From assembly GCF_000425945.1 (NCBI RefSeq), contig NZ_KE384480.1, positions 310,001-374,000 of the forward strand: a DNA stretch of 64,000 nucleotides, in the 5' to 3' direction. Both the position numbers and the translations under genes were made by a program. Shown here piece after piece: positions 39,722 to 48,477 of the stretch. Source of the DNA: Candidatus Solirubrobacter pratensis (GTDB lineage Bacteria > Actinomycetota > Thermoleophilia > Solirubrobacterales > Solirubrobacteraceae). The notes beneath the pieces were generated by a model. The model did not search any database. It had not been told where the DNA came from and saw only the letters and a program-made list of their open reading frames with translations. Every line of letters begins with the position of its first letter. Position 1 is the first letter of the stretch.

Positions 39722-42298
39722 CTAGGGGGTGGTTGTGGACAGGGTGAACGTCAGCGTCTTGCCGTACGTGCCCGTGCGCAGCGCGTCATTGGCGCCGATG
39801 TGCTGGGCGAACGAGATCGCGACGTTCGCGTTCGAGACCGGGCCCGTCCAGGACGCCGGGGCGAAGCTCACCTGCAGCGGGCTCGCGAGCGAGAACGCGC
39901 CGTTGGTGAGGTGGCCGGGATCGGAGACGCTGAGCGTCGCGTCACCGGCAGTGGAGGTCACCGTCGCCGTGGTGGAGGCGGTGTAGTCGTTCGCAACGCC
40001 CGGCGCGAAGGCGCCGAACGAGGCGGGCGTGCCGAGCGTGAGCGACAGCGTCGCCGGCACGGCGCCGCTGGCGCCGCCGGTCGCCGTCCCGACGAACCGC
40101 ACCGTGACGTTGAACGAGCCCGACGCCGAGGCGTTTCCGTTGGCGTCCTTGGCGGCGCAGGTCACCGTCGTGGTCCCGACCTTGAACTTCGTGCCGGAGG
40201 CCGGCGTGCAGGTCACGATCGGGTTGGGATCGATGTCGTCCGTCGCCGTCGGCGTCGCGAAGTTCACGGTCGCGCCGGTGGCGTCGGTCGAGTCGACGGT
40301 CATGTCCGCGGGCACCGGCGTCATGGTCGGCGCCGTGCTGTCGGTGATGAAGCCGCCCGAAGCGGACGCCGCGCCGGCGCCGCCGTCGACCGGCAGCTGG
40401 ACGGTGCTCTTCTTCGTGTCGATCGTGAACGTCGCGCCGAGCGTGTTGGCCAGGCCGAACGAGCGGAAGTTGCCCTCGACGATCACGCCGAGCTGGTGGC
40501 CCGCCGGGATGATGTAGTCGACGGGCTCCTGCTCGACCTTGAACTCGTACTCCTGACCCGGGGTGACCGGAGAGGACGAGTACAGCGAGTCGCGGTTGGA
40601 CGAGTCCAGGATGCCCCGCGTGAAGCGGAAGGACGTCGTCGACTGCAGGTTCTTGATGATCCGCAGGTAGCACGCGCTGTCGGCCGGCGTGGAGTCGCCG
40701 ACGCAGTCACGCGGCGTCGCGGTGTCCGTCTTGACGCCGTCGTTGGCCGGATTGATCTTCGTGAACGGCGTCGAGTTGTAGTCGACCAGCATCGCGCCGA
40801 TGTTGCTCTGCGGCTTGTCGAGCGAAGCGAACAGGTCGATGTACGGCGTGCCCGAGAGGTGCAGGTCGTGCTTGAGCGGCGCCGTGAGGAACACCGCGCG
40901 GTTCGCCTGCGAGCCGGTCGGGTTGGCGATCTGGGTCGCCTCGGTCGGGCCGTTCGACGACGACGTGAAGCCGTCCTTGAACGTGACCGTGTCGGCGGCG
41001 CCGCCCGAGCTCAGGTTGATCGCGCCGGCCGCGCCGGGCTTGGTGCCCTGCAGGTAGCCGTTGACCGTGCTGGAGGCGGCCGCGGGCCAGCTGGCCTGCG
41101 TCTCCCATTGCCCGGGCTCGCGCTCGATGTCGACCTGCGGCTGGCTCATGACGTCGTTGTTGATGCCGTAGAGCCAGTGGTCGAACCACTTGTGCAGCGT
41201 GTCGACCCACTGGTCGCGGCGGTAGTCGAACGGGTCGACGTGACCCTCGTTGGACAGCCACAGCTTCTTCGGGACGTTGAGCTGCGTCCACCACTGCGAG
41301 AACTGCTTCGGCATGACGTTGCCGTCGTTGAGGCCGTGCGTCTCGAACACCGCCGCCTTGACCTTGCTGACGTCCTTCGTATAGTCGCGATCGATCCAGA
41401 ACGGGTTCATGTCGCCCGTCTCGTCGCCGTCGACGCCGTTGAGGTAGTTGAAGACGTCCGGGATCGGGGTCTTCTGGCACGCGGTGTTGTGGTTCACCGG
41501 CGGGACGACGCCGAGCCTGCTGGCCGGCTGGTCCGAGGTGATGCTGTTGTCGAGGCTGCGCGGGTAGTTGCTGTTCTCCGCGATGCCGCCCATCCGCGAG
41601 TAGTCGTACCAGGACGAGATCGCGGAGATCGGGACGATCGTGGTGAGCCCGTCGACGCCCGTCGCCGCGACGCCGTTGGCGAACGTGCCGTCGTAGGACT
41701 TGCCGATCATCGCGTTCTTGCCGTTGGCCCAGCTCGCGACGACCGGGACGTTCCCGGCGACGCTGGTGAAGCCCTGCACGCGCCCTTCGAGCCAGTCGAT
41801 GACGGCCTTGAAGCCGGCGACGTCACCCGGACCGCCGTGCAGCGGGCAGCCGGTGGAGAACGCCGTGCCGACGGCCTCCGCGGCGATGTACGCGTAGCCG
41901 CGCGGGACGAAGTAGTTGTCCACGAAGAGGGGGAAGAAGTCCAGGTTCCCCGCCGCCGTGGTGTGGATGAACTGCGTCTCGTTGCCGCGGCCGACCGACG
42001 TGTAGTACGGACTGTCGTCGATGATCGCGGGGACCTGCTTGTCCGGCCCGGACTCCTTGGGCCGGATGATGTCGATCGCCACCCGGTCGGTGACGCCGTC
42101 CTGATCCTGGTCGACGCCGGCGACGGGCACGAAGACCCGTTCGCGAATGGCGTCGGCGTAGCTGTAGATCGGCGCGGTGGTGCCATCTGCGCCCAGCTGA
42201 TAGCTGGGAGCCGGCGTCGTCTGCGCCTGCGCGGACGTCGCACCAGCGCCGATCGCCGCGAGCGCAAGCGCGCTCGCGGCAATGCCTGCCAACTTCAA
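39722..42298 (-). CDS. Exported S15/CocE-type Xaa-Pro dipeptidyl-peptidase-like hydrolase
   Basis: The product is an 858-residue alpha/beta-hydrolase of the PepX/CocE group. The signal peptide ends near SAQA. The catalytic Ser lies in MIGKSYDGT (about residue 200), an acidic residue in ETHGLNDGNV and the catalytic His in LSNEGHVDPFDY. The C-terminal jelly-roll typical of S15 enzymes (about 440-640), a HYR-like repeat (STAPTMTPVPADMTVDSTD..., about 660-740) and the shared C-terminal module follow. Substrates could be proline-containing peptides or acyl esters. The start is a TTG at 42298, supported by AAGGAGG about 8 nt upstream and by the signal peptide beginning there. No LacI-type operator is seen. 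Confidence 0.87.
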   Translation of the reverse strand: MKLAGIAASALALAAIGAGATSAQAQTTPAPSYQLGADGTTAPIYSYADAIRERVFVPVAGVDQDQDGVTDRVAIDIIRPKESGPDKQVPAIIDDSPYYTSVGRGNETQFIHTTAAGNLDFFPLFVDNYFVPRGYAYIAAEAVGTAFSTGCPLHGGPGDVAGFKAVIDWLEGRVQGFTSVAGNVPVVASWANGKNAMIGKSYDGTFANGVAATGVDGLTTIVPISAISSWYDYSRMGGIAENSNYPRSLDNSITSDQPASRLGVVPPVNHNTACQKTPIPDVFNYLNGVDGDETGDMNPFWIDRDYTKDVSKVKAAVFETHGLNDGNVMPKQFSQWWTQLNVPKKLWLSNEGHVDPFDYRRDQWVDTLHKWFDHWLYGINNDVMSQPQVDIEREPGQWETQASWPAAASSTVNGYLQGTKPGAAGAINLSSGGAADTVTFKDGFTSSSNGPTEATQIANPTGSQANRAVFLTAPLKHDLHLSGTPYIDLFASLDKPQSNIGAMLVDYNSTPFTKINPANDGVKTDTATPRDCVGDSTPADSACYLRIIKNLQSTTSFRFTRGILDSSNRDSLYSSSPVTPGQEYEFKVEQEPVDYIIPAGHQLGVIVEGNFRSFGLANTLGATFTIDTKKSTVQLPVDGGAGAASASGGFITDSTAPTMTPVPADMTVDSTDATGATVNFATPTATDDIDPNPIVTCTPASGTKFKVGTTTVTCAAKDANGNASASGSFNVTVRFVGTATGGASGAVPATLSLTLGTPASFGAFAPGVANDYTASTTATVTSTAGDATLSVSDPGHLTNGAFSLASPLQVSFAPASWTGPVSNANVAISFAQHIGANDALRTGTYGKTLTFTLSTTTP
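39725..40066 (-). other. Shared C-terminal module, copy 5 (S15 peptidase)
   Basis: This segment encodes the last 114 residues, from GAVPATLSLTLGTPASFGAF to LRTGTYGKTLTFTLSTTTP. It is nearly collinear with copies 1, 3 and 6. Confidence 0.87.
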
Positions 42299-42346
42299 AA
42301 CAACACCCTCCTTGCTTCCTTGCCCTATTGACCGCGCGCGATCCTC

Positions 42347-43648
42347 TCAGTCCGGGCGCGCGAGTTCAATGAGAATCTCCGCCGGACACTCGACGATCCG
42401 CCAGGAGAGGTCTCCAAGCAGCGGATCCACCGTGCGCTGCACGATGCAGCCGTGCCAGACGCCCCAGCCGTAGGCGGCGCCGTCGAGCGCCCGGAGCGGT
42501 GAGCCGGTGGCGAGCAGCGCGGCCGCGAGGAGCTTCGGCTTCGCGAGCGCGAGCGGCCACCAGGTGCGGGCGATCGCGTCGGCGATCAGGCGGCCGGCCT
42601 TGAGCGTGCCGCCGGCCGCGAGCCTGGTGGCGAGGCGCGGGTCGTCGAGCCGGCGGGCGAGCAGCGCGGTCGCCGTCGCGGTGATGGCGGCGGCGGCGAC
42701 GGGCCTGCGCGCCGCGAGCGCGAGCCAGGCGGCGGTCGTCCAGGGGGAGATGTGCAGCGGGCGCGCGTTGCCGGGGTGGCGCCTCGACAGCGGCGCGGCG
42801 GTGCGGCCGTAGTAGGCGCGGCGCGCGAGCCAGGCGCGCGGGCTCGTTCGGTGGGCGTGCAGGACGTGGGCCCTGGGCTCGTAGCGGACGTGGTGACCCT
42901 GCGCGGTCAGCCGCCAGACGAGGTCGACGTCCTCGCCGCCTTCGAGCGTGGGGTCGAAGCGCGCGAGCGGCGTGCGCATCAGCAGCGCCGCGCCGGGCAC
43001 GAACGGGACGCGGCCGTGCGGGACGACGCGCGCGGGGAGCGGGCCGCGGTCGAGCGGGGAGTTGGCCGCCTCGTAGCGGGCGAGGCGCGTGGTCGGCGCC
43101 GGCGAGGTGATCCGGGGCGCGACGAGCGCGACGCGCGGGTCCGCGAAGTGGGGGAGGAGGGGATCGAGCCAGCCGGGCTCGGGGTGGGTGTCCGAGTCGA
43201 GGAATGCGACGAGCGGCGTCGTGACCAGGCGCGCTCCCGCGTTGCGCGCGGCGCCGGCGCCGCGCGGGGCGTCGTGGCGGATCGCGGCGCCGGGGATGGG
43301 GACGCGCGAGCCGTCGTCGACCACGATCACGCGGGGGGCGAGCGCGGTCAGATGCGCGACGTCGCGATCGCGCGCCGGGACGACGATCGTCACGTCGTCC
43401 GGGCCTGGGAAGCGCGGCCGGCCCGGCGGGATCGGCTGCGCGAGGTTGGCGTGCACGAGCGCCCGTGCGAGCGCGCCGTCGTCTCCGACCGGCGCGCCTT
43501 CGCGCCATGCCTCGACCGCCGCCCGCTGCGCGGCGCTCAGCCGTACGAGCCGGAACGGCGTCCCGCCGAGCAGGGCGTCGCCGCGCACGATCGTCGCGGG
43601 GTCGAGCGCGACCCGGAAATCGCTCGGGAGCACGTAGTAGCTTTGCAT
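42347..43648 (-). CDS. mftF: Mycofactocin-system glycosyltransferase, second copy
   Basis: The product is a 433-residue protein: an N-terminal PqqD-like segment (about residues 1-75, GDALLGGTPFRLVRL) followed by a GT2 domain. The GT2 motifs are VTIVVPARDRD, VIVVDDGSR, AARNAGARLVTTPLVAFLDSD (the DxD) and GGEDVDLVWRL. This architecture is that of MftF, which adds beta-1,4-glucose units to premycofactocin. It is divergent from mftA across 27 bp. A second, clearly different MftF lies at the end of the mft operon (46679-47884), so this cluster carries two. Whether both work on mycofactocin, or this one has another acceptor, is open. Confidence 0.83.
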   Translation of the reverse strand: MQSYYVLPSDFRVALDPATIVRGDALLGGTPFRLVRLSAAQRAAVEAWREGAPVGDDGALARALVHANLAQPIPPGRPRFPGPDDVTIVVPARDRDVAHLTALAPRVIVVDDGSRVPIPGAAIRHDAPRGAGAARNAGARLVTTPLVAFLDSDTHPEPGWLDPLLPHFADPRVALVAPRITSPAPTTRLARYEAANSPLDRGPLPARVVPHGRVPFVPGAALLMRTPLARFDPTLEGGEDVDLVWRLTAQGHHVRYEPRAHVLHAHRTSPRAWLARRAYYGRTAAPLSRRHPGNARPLHISPWTTAAWLALAARRPVAAAAITATATALLARRLDDPRLATRLAAGGTLKAGRLIADAIARTWWPLALAKPKLLAAALLATGSPLRALDGAAYGWGVWHGCIVQRTVDPLLGDLSWRIVECPAEILIELARPD

Positions 43649-43675
43649 CCTGCGACCCGAGCGAGGAGGAACGTC

Positions 43676-43810
43676 ATGCCGGATCCCACGCCCACGGTGA
43701 CCGAGGTGCCCCCGGCGCCGGAGCCGGAGCCCGTCGAGGCCGGCGAGCTGGTCGAGGAGGAGCTGCTCGTCGAGGACGTGTCGATCGATGGGATGTGCGG
43801 CGTCTACTGA
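43676..43810 (+). CDS. mftA: Mycofactocin precursor peptide
   Basis: The product is a 44-residue peptide that ends in IDGMCGVY, the invariant end of mycofactocin precursors. The Val-Tyr dipeptide at the C-terminus is the part that becomes the redox cofactor after MftC decarboxylates and crosslinks it. The leader is acidic and Pro/Glu rich (EPEPVEAGELVEEELL). A GAGGAGGA ribosome site (43663-43670) lies 5-6 nt before the ATG. It is followed directly by mftB and mftC. The mature cofactor serves as an electron carrier for dedicated dehydrogenases, such as the SDR encoded downstream. Confidence 0.95.
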   Translation: MPDPTPTVTEVPPAPEPEPVEAGELVEEELLVEDVSIDGMCGVY

Positions 43811-43814
43811 GCCG

Positions 43815-44084
43815 GTGGCGTTCGAGCTCGAGCGGCCCTGGGCGCTGTCGCCGCAGGTGTCGCTGCGACCGGAGCGCTTCGGTGCGCTCGCCTACCACTT
43901 CGGCACGCGCCGCCTCTCGTTCCTGAAGAGCCCGGGGCTGCTGCGCGTCGTCGAGTCGCTTGCCGAGCAGCCGTCCGCGCTCGCCGCGTGCCGCTCCGCC
44001 GGAGTCCCCGAAGCCCAGCTGCCGGCCTACGAGCGCGCGCTCGCGACGCTGGCTGACACGGACATGATCCGAGCGCGCGCATGA
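43815..44084 (+). CDS. mftB: Mycofactocin precursor chaperone (PqqD-like)
   Basis: The product is an 89-residue protein with the MftB core LRPERFGALAYHFGTRRLSFLKS, then CRSAGV and LATLADTDMI. MftB binds the MftA leader and presents it to MftC. The GTG at 43815, 4 nt after the mftA stop, gives the usual family N-terminus; an in-frame ATG at 43788 inside mftA is the alternative. The stop codon overlaps the mftC ATG (ATGA), indicating coupling. Confidence 0.9.
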   Translation: MAFELERPWALSPQVSLRPERFGALAYHFGTRRLSFLKSPGLLRVVESLAEQPSALAACRSAGVPEAQLPAYERALATLADTDMIRARA

Positions 44085-45190
44085 AGCTCGTCGAGCACTT
44101 CGAGGCCGGGCTGGACGCGCCGATCTGCCTCACCTGGGAGCTGACGTACGCGTGCAACCTCGCGTGCGTGCACTGCCTCTCGAGCTCCGGCCGGCGCGAC
44201 CCGCGCGAGCTCACGACCGCCGAGTGCCGCGCGGTGATCGAGGAGCTGGAGCGGATGCAGGTCTTCTACGTGAACGTCGGCGGGGGCGAGCCGACCGTCC
44301 GCAAGGACTTCTGGGAGCTCGTCGAGTACGCGACCTCCCACCACGTCGGCGTCAAGTTCTCCACCAACGGCAGCCGGATCACGGCGTCGCGTGCCGAGTG
44401 GCTGCGGGGCAACGACTACGTCGACGTCCAGATCTCGCTGGACGGCGCGACGGCCGAGGTCAACGACCGCGTGCGCGGCGCCGGCTCGTTCGCCACCGCG
44501 GTGCGGGCGATGGAGCACTTGGCCGGCACCGGGTTCAAGCTGTCGGTGGTGGTGACGCGCGAGAACGCGGGCCAGCTGGACGCGTTCAAGGCGCTCGCGG
44601 ACCGCTACGGCGCGCAGCTGCGGCTGACGCGCCTGCGGCCGTCCGGTCGCGCGGTCGACGTCTGGGACGAGCTGCATCCCACCGCGGCGCAGCAGCGCGA
44701 GGTGTACGCGTGGCTGCTCGCCCACGGCGAGGAGGTGCTGACGGGCGACTCGTTCTTCCACCTGTCGGCGTTCGGCGAGGCGCTGCCGGGACTGAACCTG
44801 TGCGGCGCCGGGCGCGTCGTGTGCCTGATCGACCCGGTCGGCGACGTCTACGCGTGCCCGTTCGCCATCCACGACGCGTTCCTCGCCGGCAACGTGCGCG
44901 CGCCCGGCGGGTTCGCGGGCGTGTGGCGCGAGTCGGAGCTGTTCGCCCGGCTGCGCTCGCCGCAGGGCGGCGGCGCGTGCTCGAGCTGCACGTTCTTCGA
45001 CTCGTGCCGCGGCGGGTGCATGGCGGCGAAGTTCTTCACCGGCCTGCCGCTCGACGGGCCGGATCCCGAGTGCGTGCTCGGGCACGGCGAGGCGGCGCTG
45101 GCGGTGCGCGAGCGGCGTCCGCCAAAGCCACGCGTCGACCACTCGCGCGTGCGCGCCTGCGACGAGAGTCCGGTGGCGGGGCTCGCCTGA
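44081..45190 (+). CDS. mftC: Mycofactocin radical SAM maturase
   Basis: The product is a 369-residue radical SAM/SPASM enzyme. The 4Fe-4S motif CNLACVHC lies at about residues 25-32 and the family GGGEP motif follows (VNVGGGEPTVRKD). The C-terminal SPASM region has clustered Cys residues (CGAGRVVCLIDPVGDVYACPF, then CSSCTFFDSCRGGC and DPEC). MftC decarboxylates the C-terminal Tyr of MftA and then forms the C-C crosslink with Val. It overlaps mftB by 4 nt and mftE by 1 nt. In the best-known clusters mftD sits directly after mftC; here mftE does. Confidence 0.95.
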   Translation: MKLVEHFEAGLDAPICLTWELTYACNLACVHCLSSSGRRDPRELTTAECRAVIEELERMQVFYVNVGGGEPTVRKDFWELVEYATSHHVGVKFSTNGSRITASRAEWLRGNDYVDVQISLDGATAEVNDRVRGAGSFATAVRAMEHLAGTGFKLSVVVTRENAGQLDAFKALADRYGAQLRLTRLRPSGRAVDVWDELHPTAAQQREVYAWLLAHGEEVLTGDSFFHLSAFGEALPGLNLCGAGRVVCLIDPVGDVYACPFAIHDAFLAGNVRAPGGFAGVWRESELFARLRSPQGGGACSSCTFFDSCRGGCMAAKFFTGLPLDGPDPECVLGHGEAALAVRERRPPKPRVDHSRVRACDESPVAGLA

Positions 45191-45816
45191 TGCTGCTGGC
45201 GGTCCCGGTCGGCTCCACCGAGCAGCACGGGCCGCACCTGCCGCTCACCACCGACACCGACATCGCGGTCGCGCTGGTCGCGCGGTTGACCGGGGCGGTC
45301 GCGGCGCCGCCGCTGTGCTTCGGGTCCTCGGGCGAGCACGCGGGATTCCCCGGGACGCTCTCGATCGGCCGCGAGGTCACGCAGCTGGTGCTGATCGAGC
45401 TCGGCCGCTCGGCCAGCGAGTCCTACCCGCACGTGCTGTTCGTCAGCACCCACGGCGGCAACGCGGCGCCCGTCGGCCGCGCCGTCGAGTACCTGCGCTT
45501 CGAGGGGCGCGACGTGCGCGCCTGGAGCCCGCGCTTCGGCGGCGACGCCCACGCCGGCCGGACCGAGACGTCGATGATGCTCGCGCTCGCGCCGTCGCGC
45601 GTGCGGATGGAGCTGGCGGAGCCGGGCTGCACGGAGGACATCGGCGCCCTGATGCCGCGGCTGACGCGGGAAGGCGTGCGCGCGGTCAGTCCCAACGGCA
45701 TCCTCGGAGACCCGACCGGCGCCACGGCGGCGGAGGGCCGCGAGCTGCTCGAGCGCGCGACCGCGGAGCTGCGCGCGTTCGTCAGGGGCTGGATCGGTGC
45801 GGAGCTCGCCGCGTGA
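45190..45816 (+). CDS. mftE: Mycofactocin peptidase (creatininase family)
   Basis: The product is a 208-residue creatininase-fold metallopeptidase that releases the crosslinked Val-Tyr derivative (AHDP) from the processed precursor. Metal ligands are in VPVGSTEQHGPHLPLTTDTD (residues 5-24), VFVSTHGGN (about residue 80) and GGDAHAGRTETSMML (about residue 117). The ATG at 45190 overlaps the mftC stop (TGATG). A GTG at 45813 overlapping its stop could start the next gene. Confidence 0.93.
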   Translation: MLLAVPVGSTEQHGPHLPLTTDTDIAVALVARLTGAVAAPPLCFGSSGEHAGFPGTLSIGREVTQLVLIELGRSASESYPHVLFVSTHGGNAAPVGRAVEYLRFEGRDVRAWSPRFGGDAHAGRTETSMMLALAPSRVRMELAEPGCTEDIGALMPRLTREGVRAVSPNGILGDPTGATAAEGRELLERATAELRAFVRGWIGAELAA

Positions 45817-45908
45817 GGCCGCCGTCCACGCGCTTTCGCCCGCGTGCGGCGCGGCGCCCCGTCTCGCGGCCGCGGCCCCTGCGGGCGCGGGCCGGGGGCG
45901 GGCCGGGG

Positions 45909-46682
45909 GTGGACCGGGTCGCGATCGTGACGGGCGCGGCGCGCGGGATCGGCGCGGCGACAGTGCGGGAGCTCGGGCGCGCCGGCTGGGCGGTCGTGGC
46001 CGTCGATCGCGCCGCGGACGATCCGCGCCTGCCGTACGCGCTGGGGACGTCGCAGGAGCTTCGCGAGCTCGCGCGCGAGCGCGTGGAGGTCCTGCAGGGC
46101 GACGCGGCGAGCGAAGAGGTCCTGCGCGAGGCGGTCGCGATCGCGGATCGCGCGTTCGGCGGTCTCGACGCGTTCGTCGCCGCCGCGGGCGTGATCGCCG
46201 GCGGCGTCCCGCTGTGGGAGATGCCCGGCGCCGAGGTCGAGGCGGTGCTGGAGGTGGATCTGCTCGCGGTCGTCGCCGCGGCCCGCGTGGCCGTGCCTGC
46301 GCTGCTGCGGCGGCCCGCGCCGCGCGACGGCCGCTTCATCGCCATCGCGTCCAGCGCCTCCGGGCGCGGTCTCCCGATGCTGGCGGCGTACTGTGCCGCA
46401 AAAGCCGGGGTGACGGGTCTCATCCGCGGGCTCGCGGCCGAGCTGCGCGGCACGGGCATCACCGCCAACGCGGTCAGCCCGGGCTCGACGCGAACGCCGA
46501 TCCTCGACGAGAGCGCCCGCCTCTACGGGCTCGAATCGGCCGAGGCCTTCGCCGCCCAAGCGCCGATCGAGCGGCTGCTCGAGCCGGCGGAGGTCGCGTC
46601 GCTGATCGCCTGGCTCGCCGGCCCGGGCGGCCGGGGGACGACGGGCGCGGAGCTCCCGTTCGACGGCGGGCTGTCGGTGTGA
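45909..46682 (+). CDS. Mycofactocin-coupled short-chain dehydrogenase/reductase
   Basis: The product is a 257-residue classical SDR: TGAARGIGAAT cofactor loop, AAAGVIAGG, Ser in IAIASSASGRG, the catalytic Tyr-Lys pair YCAAKAG and NAVSPGSTRTPIL. Its sequence pattern (for example LPYALGT and GVPLWEMPG) fits the SDR subfamily that occurs only with mycofactocin genes and uses a non-exchangeable NAD re-oxidised by mycofactocin. The GTG at 45909 matches the family N-terminus. A GTG at 45813 overlapping the mftE stop would add 32 Arg/Pro-rich residues and is less likely. The 3' end overlaps mftF by 4 nt. Confidence 0.85.
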   Translation: MDRVAIVTGAARGIGAATVRELGRAGWAVVAVDRAADDPRLPYALGTSQELRELARERVEVLQGDAASEEVLREAVAIADRAFGGLDAFVAAAGVIAGGVPLWEMPGAEVEAVLEVDLLAVVAAARVAVPALLRRPAPRDGRFIAIASSASGRGLPMLAAYCAAKAGVTGLIRGLAAELRGTGITANAVSPGSTRTPILDESARLYGLESAEAFAAQAPIERLLEPAEVASLIAWLAGPGGRGTTGAELPFDGGLSV

Positions 46683-47884
46683 CGGGCGAGCGGGCTCTCG
46701 CTGCCGTCGTGCTCGACGACCGCGTCCGGCGCTACGACGCCGGGCGGGTGCTCGTCGGCGCCGCCGGCCGGATCCTGCGGCTCACAGACGCGGGAGCCGC
46801 GGCCCTCGACGCCCTCCTCGCCGGCGAGGCGGCCCACCCCGCACTCGCGCGGCGCCTCGTCGACGCGGGCCTCGCGCACCCGATCCCCGCGCGCGTCGAG
46901 CCGCCCGCCGCCACGGTCGTGATCCCGGCCCGCGACCGCCCGCGCGAGCTGGACCGCTGCCTCGGCGCGATCGCGGGGGGCGGCCGCCCGCCCGTGATCG
47001 TCGTCGACGACGGCTCCCGCGACCCCTGCGCGATCGCGGCCATCTGCGCCCGGCGCGACGCGCGCCTCCTCCGCCGCGCCGCGTCCGGGGGCCCCGCCGC
47101 CGCGCGCAACCACGCGCTCGCCCACGTCACGACCGGCCTCGTCGCGTTCCTCGACAGCGACTGCGTCGCGCCCCCCGGCTGGATCGCGGACCTCGCCGGC
47201 CACTTCGCGGACCCGCGCGTCGCCGCGGTCGCCCCGCGCGTGGACGATCCCGCGCTCGACATGGGCCGCAGGCCCGCGGCGGTCGCGCCCGCAACCGGCG
47301 TGCCGTATGTCCCCGGCGCCGCGCTGCTGGTCCGCCGCGTCGCGATCGGCGGCGGCTTCGACGAGGCGCTGCGCTTCGGCGAGGACGTGGACCTCGTCTG
47401 GCGGCTGCACGACCGTGGGTGGACGGTCCGCTACGACCCGCGCGTCGTCGTCGCGCACGCGGCGGTCGCGCTCACCGCGCGCCGCTTCCGCTACGGGACG
47501 TCAGCCGCGCCGCTCGCGAAGCGCCACCCGAAGCGGCTGGCGCCGTTCGTCATCGATCCCGTGCCCGCCTCGATCCTCGCCCTGCTGGCGGCGCGCCGCC
47601 CGAGGACCGCGGCGGCCGTCCTGGCGCTCCAGACCGCGCTGCTGGCGCGCCGCCTGCACGCGCTCCGCATCCCCGCGCGGCTCGCCCCGCTCTACACCCT
47701 CCGCGCCCTTGCCGCGAGCGCGCGCGGGATCGCCCGCGGCCATCCCGCCTACCGCGCCGGCGTCGTCGCCGGCGCGCTGCGTCACCGCACCGCCGCGCCG
47801 CTGACGCCGCAGTTGAAGCTCGCCCTCCCGGCCGCCATCCGCAGCGCGCCGCGCAGGTGGAGCAGGAACCGCGGCTCGGAGTAG
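46679..47884 (+). CDS. mftF: Mycofactocin-system glycosyltransferase
   Basis: The product is a 401-residue protein with an N-terminal PqqD-like part (GAAGRILRLTDAG, about residues 27-39) and a GT2 domain: ATVVIPARDRPRELDRCL, VIVVDDGSRD, GPAAARNHALAHVTTGLVAFLDSDC and GEDVDLVWRLHDRGW. It should glucosylate premycofactocin. The GTG at 46679 overlaps the SDR stop (GTGA). The gene is convergent with, and overlaps by 103 nt, the ThuA-like gene. It is the last gene of the mftABC-E-SDR-F operon. Confidence 0.88.
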   Translation: MTGERALAAVVLDDRVRRYDAGRVLVGAAGRILRLTDAGAAALDALLAGEAAHPALARRLVDAGLAHPIPARVEPPAATVVIPARDRPRELDRCLGAIAGGGRPPVIVVDDGSRDPCAIAAICARRDARLLRRAASGGPAAARNHALAHVTTGLVAFLDSDCVAPPGWIADLAGHFADPRVAAVAPRVDDPALDMGRRPAAVAPATGVPYVPGAALLVRRVAIGGGFDEALRFGEDVDLVWRLHDRGWTVRYDPRVVVAHAAVALTARRFRYGTSAAPLAKRHPKRLAPFVIDPVPASILALLAARRPRTAAAVLALQTALLARRLHALRIPARLAPLYTLRALAASARGIARGHPAYRAGVVAGALRHRTAAPLTPQLKLALPAAIRSAPRRWSRNRGSE

Positions 47885-48477
47885 GACGCCGTCGTGTGCC
47901 CCATGCCGGTGTAGACCGAGCGGCCACCGCCGAAGCGCCGGCACCACGCGATCGGATGGCCGTGCACCGTCGCGAGCACGTGCACGCGGCCGCGAGGGTC
48001 GTCGTGGAACTCGTACCACTCGTCCATCCGCGTCCACGCGCGCGGCAGCCCGCGCGTCGCCTCCGAGGACCGATCCACGACGCTGACCACGGCCGACGGC
48101 GTCCCCGGCGCGTGATGCTTGAACGTCGCGCCGACCAGCCGCCGGTACCACGGCCACGAATAGCCGGCGTCGGCGGCTGCGTGGATGCCGAGGAACCCGC
48201 CGCCATGCGCCATATAGGCGCGCAGGGCCCGCCGCTGCGATGCCCGCGGCAGCGGATCTCCGGTCGTCGAGACGAACACGACCGCCTCGTAGCGGGACAG
48301 CCGAGATGTGGGGAAGTGGTCCGTCGCGTCGACCGCGAACCCCATGCGCGAGAGCGCGGCCACCCCTGCCGGGATCGAGTCGTGGCGGTACCCCGTCGTC
48401 TTCGTGAAGACGAGCACGCGCGCGTCGGCGTCCGCGTCCGCGGCAAGCAAGGCGCATACCGCGCACGCGACGATCAG
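47782..48477 (-). CDS. Exported ThuA-like domain protein
   Basis: The product is a ThuA-like glutamine-amidotransferase-fold protein of about 231 residues. After a signal-like stretch (IVACAVCALLAADADADA) come VLVFTKTTGYRHDSIPAG, DHFPTSRLSRYEAVVF, YMAHGGGFLGIHAAADAG (the nucleophile elbow position) and a final GMGHTTASYSEPRFLLHL. ThuA-like domains occur in secreted carbohydrate-related proteins; the activity is unknown. No ATG/GTG/TTG starts the signal peptide; a CTG at 48477 overlaps the upstream enoyl-CoA hydratase stop by 4 nt (CTGA) and is proposed as start. A TTG about 27 nt downstream would remove most of the signal peptide. The 3' end overlaps mftF by 103 nt. Confidence 0.72.
   Translation of the reverse strand: MIVACAVCALLAADADADARVLVFTKTTGYRHDSIPAGVAALSRMGFAVDATDHFPTSRLSRYEAVVFVSTTGDPLPRASQRRALRAYMAHGGGFLGIHAAADAGYSWPWYRRLVGATFKHHAPGTPSAVVSVVDRSSEATRGLPRAWTRMDEWYEFHDDPRGRVHVLATVHGHPIAWCRRFGGGRSVYTGMGHTTASYSEPRFLLHLRGALRMAAGRASFNCGVSGAAVR

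Noticed and set aside
44027..45142. Minus-strand gene opposite mftC
   Set aside because: mftC carries the full radical SAM and SPASM cysteine pattern on the plus strand, so the opposite frame is a shadow.
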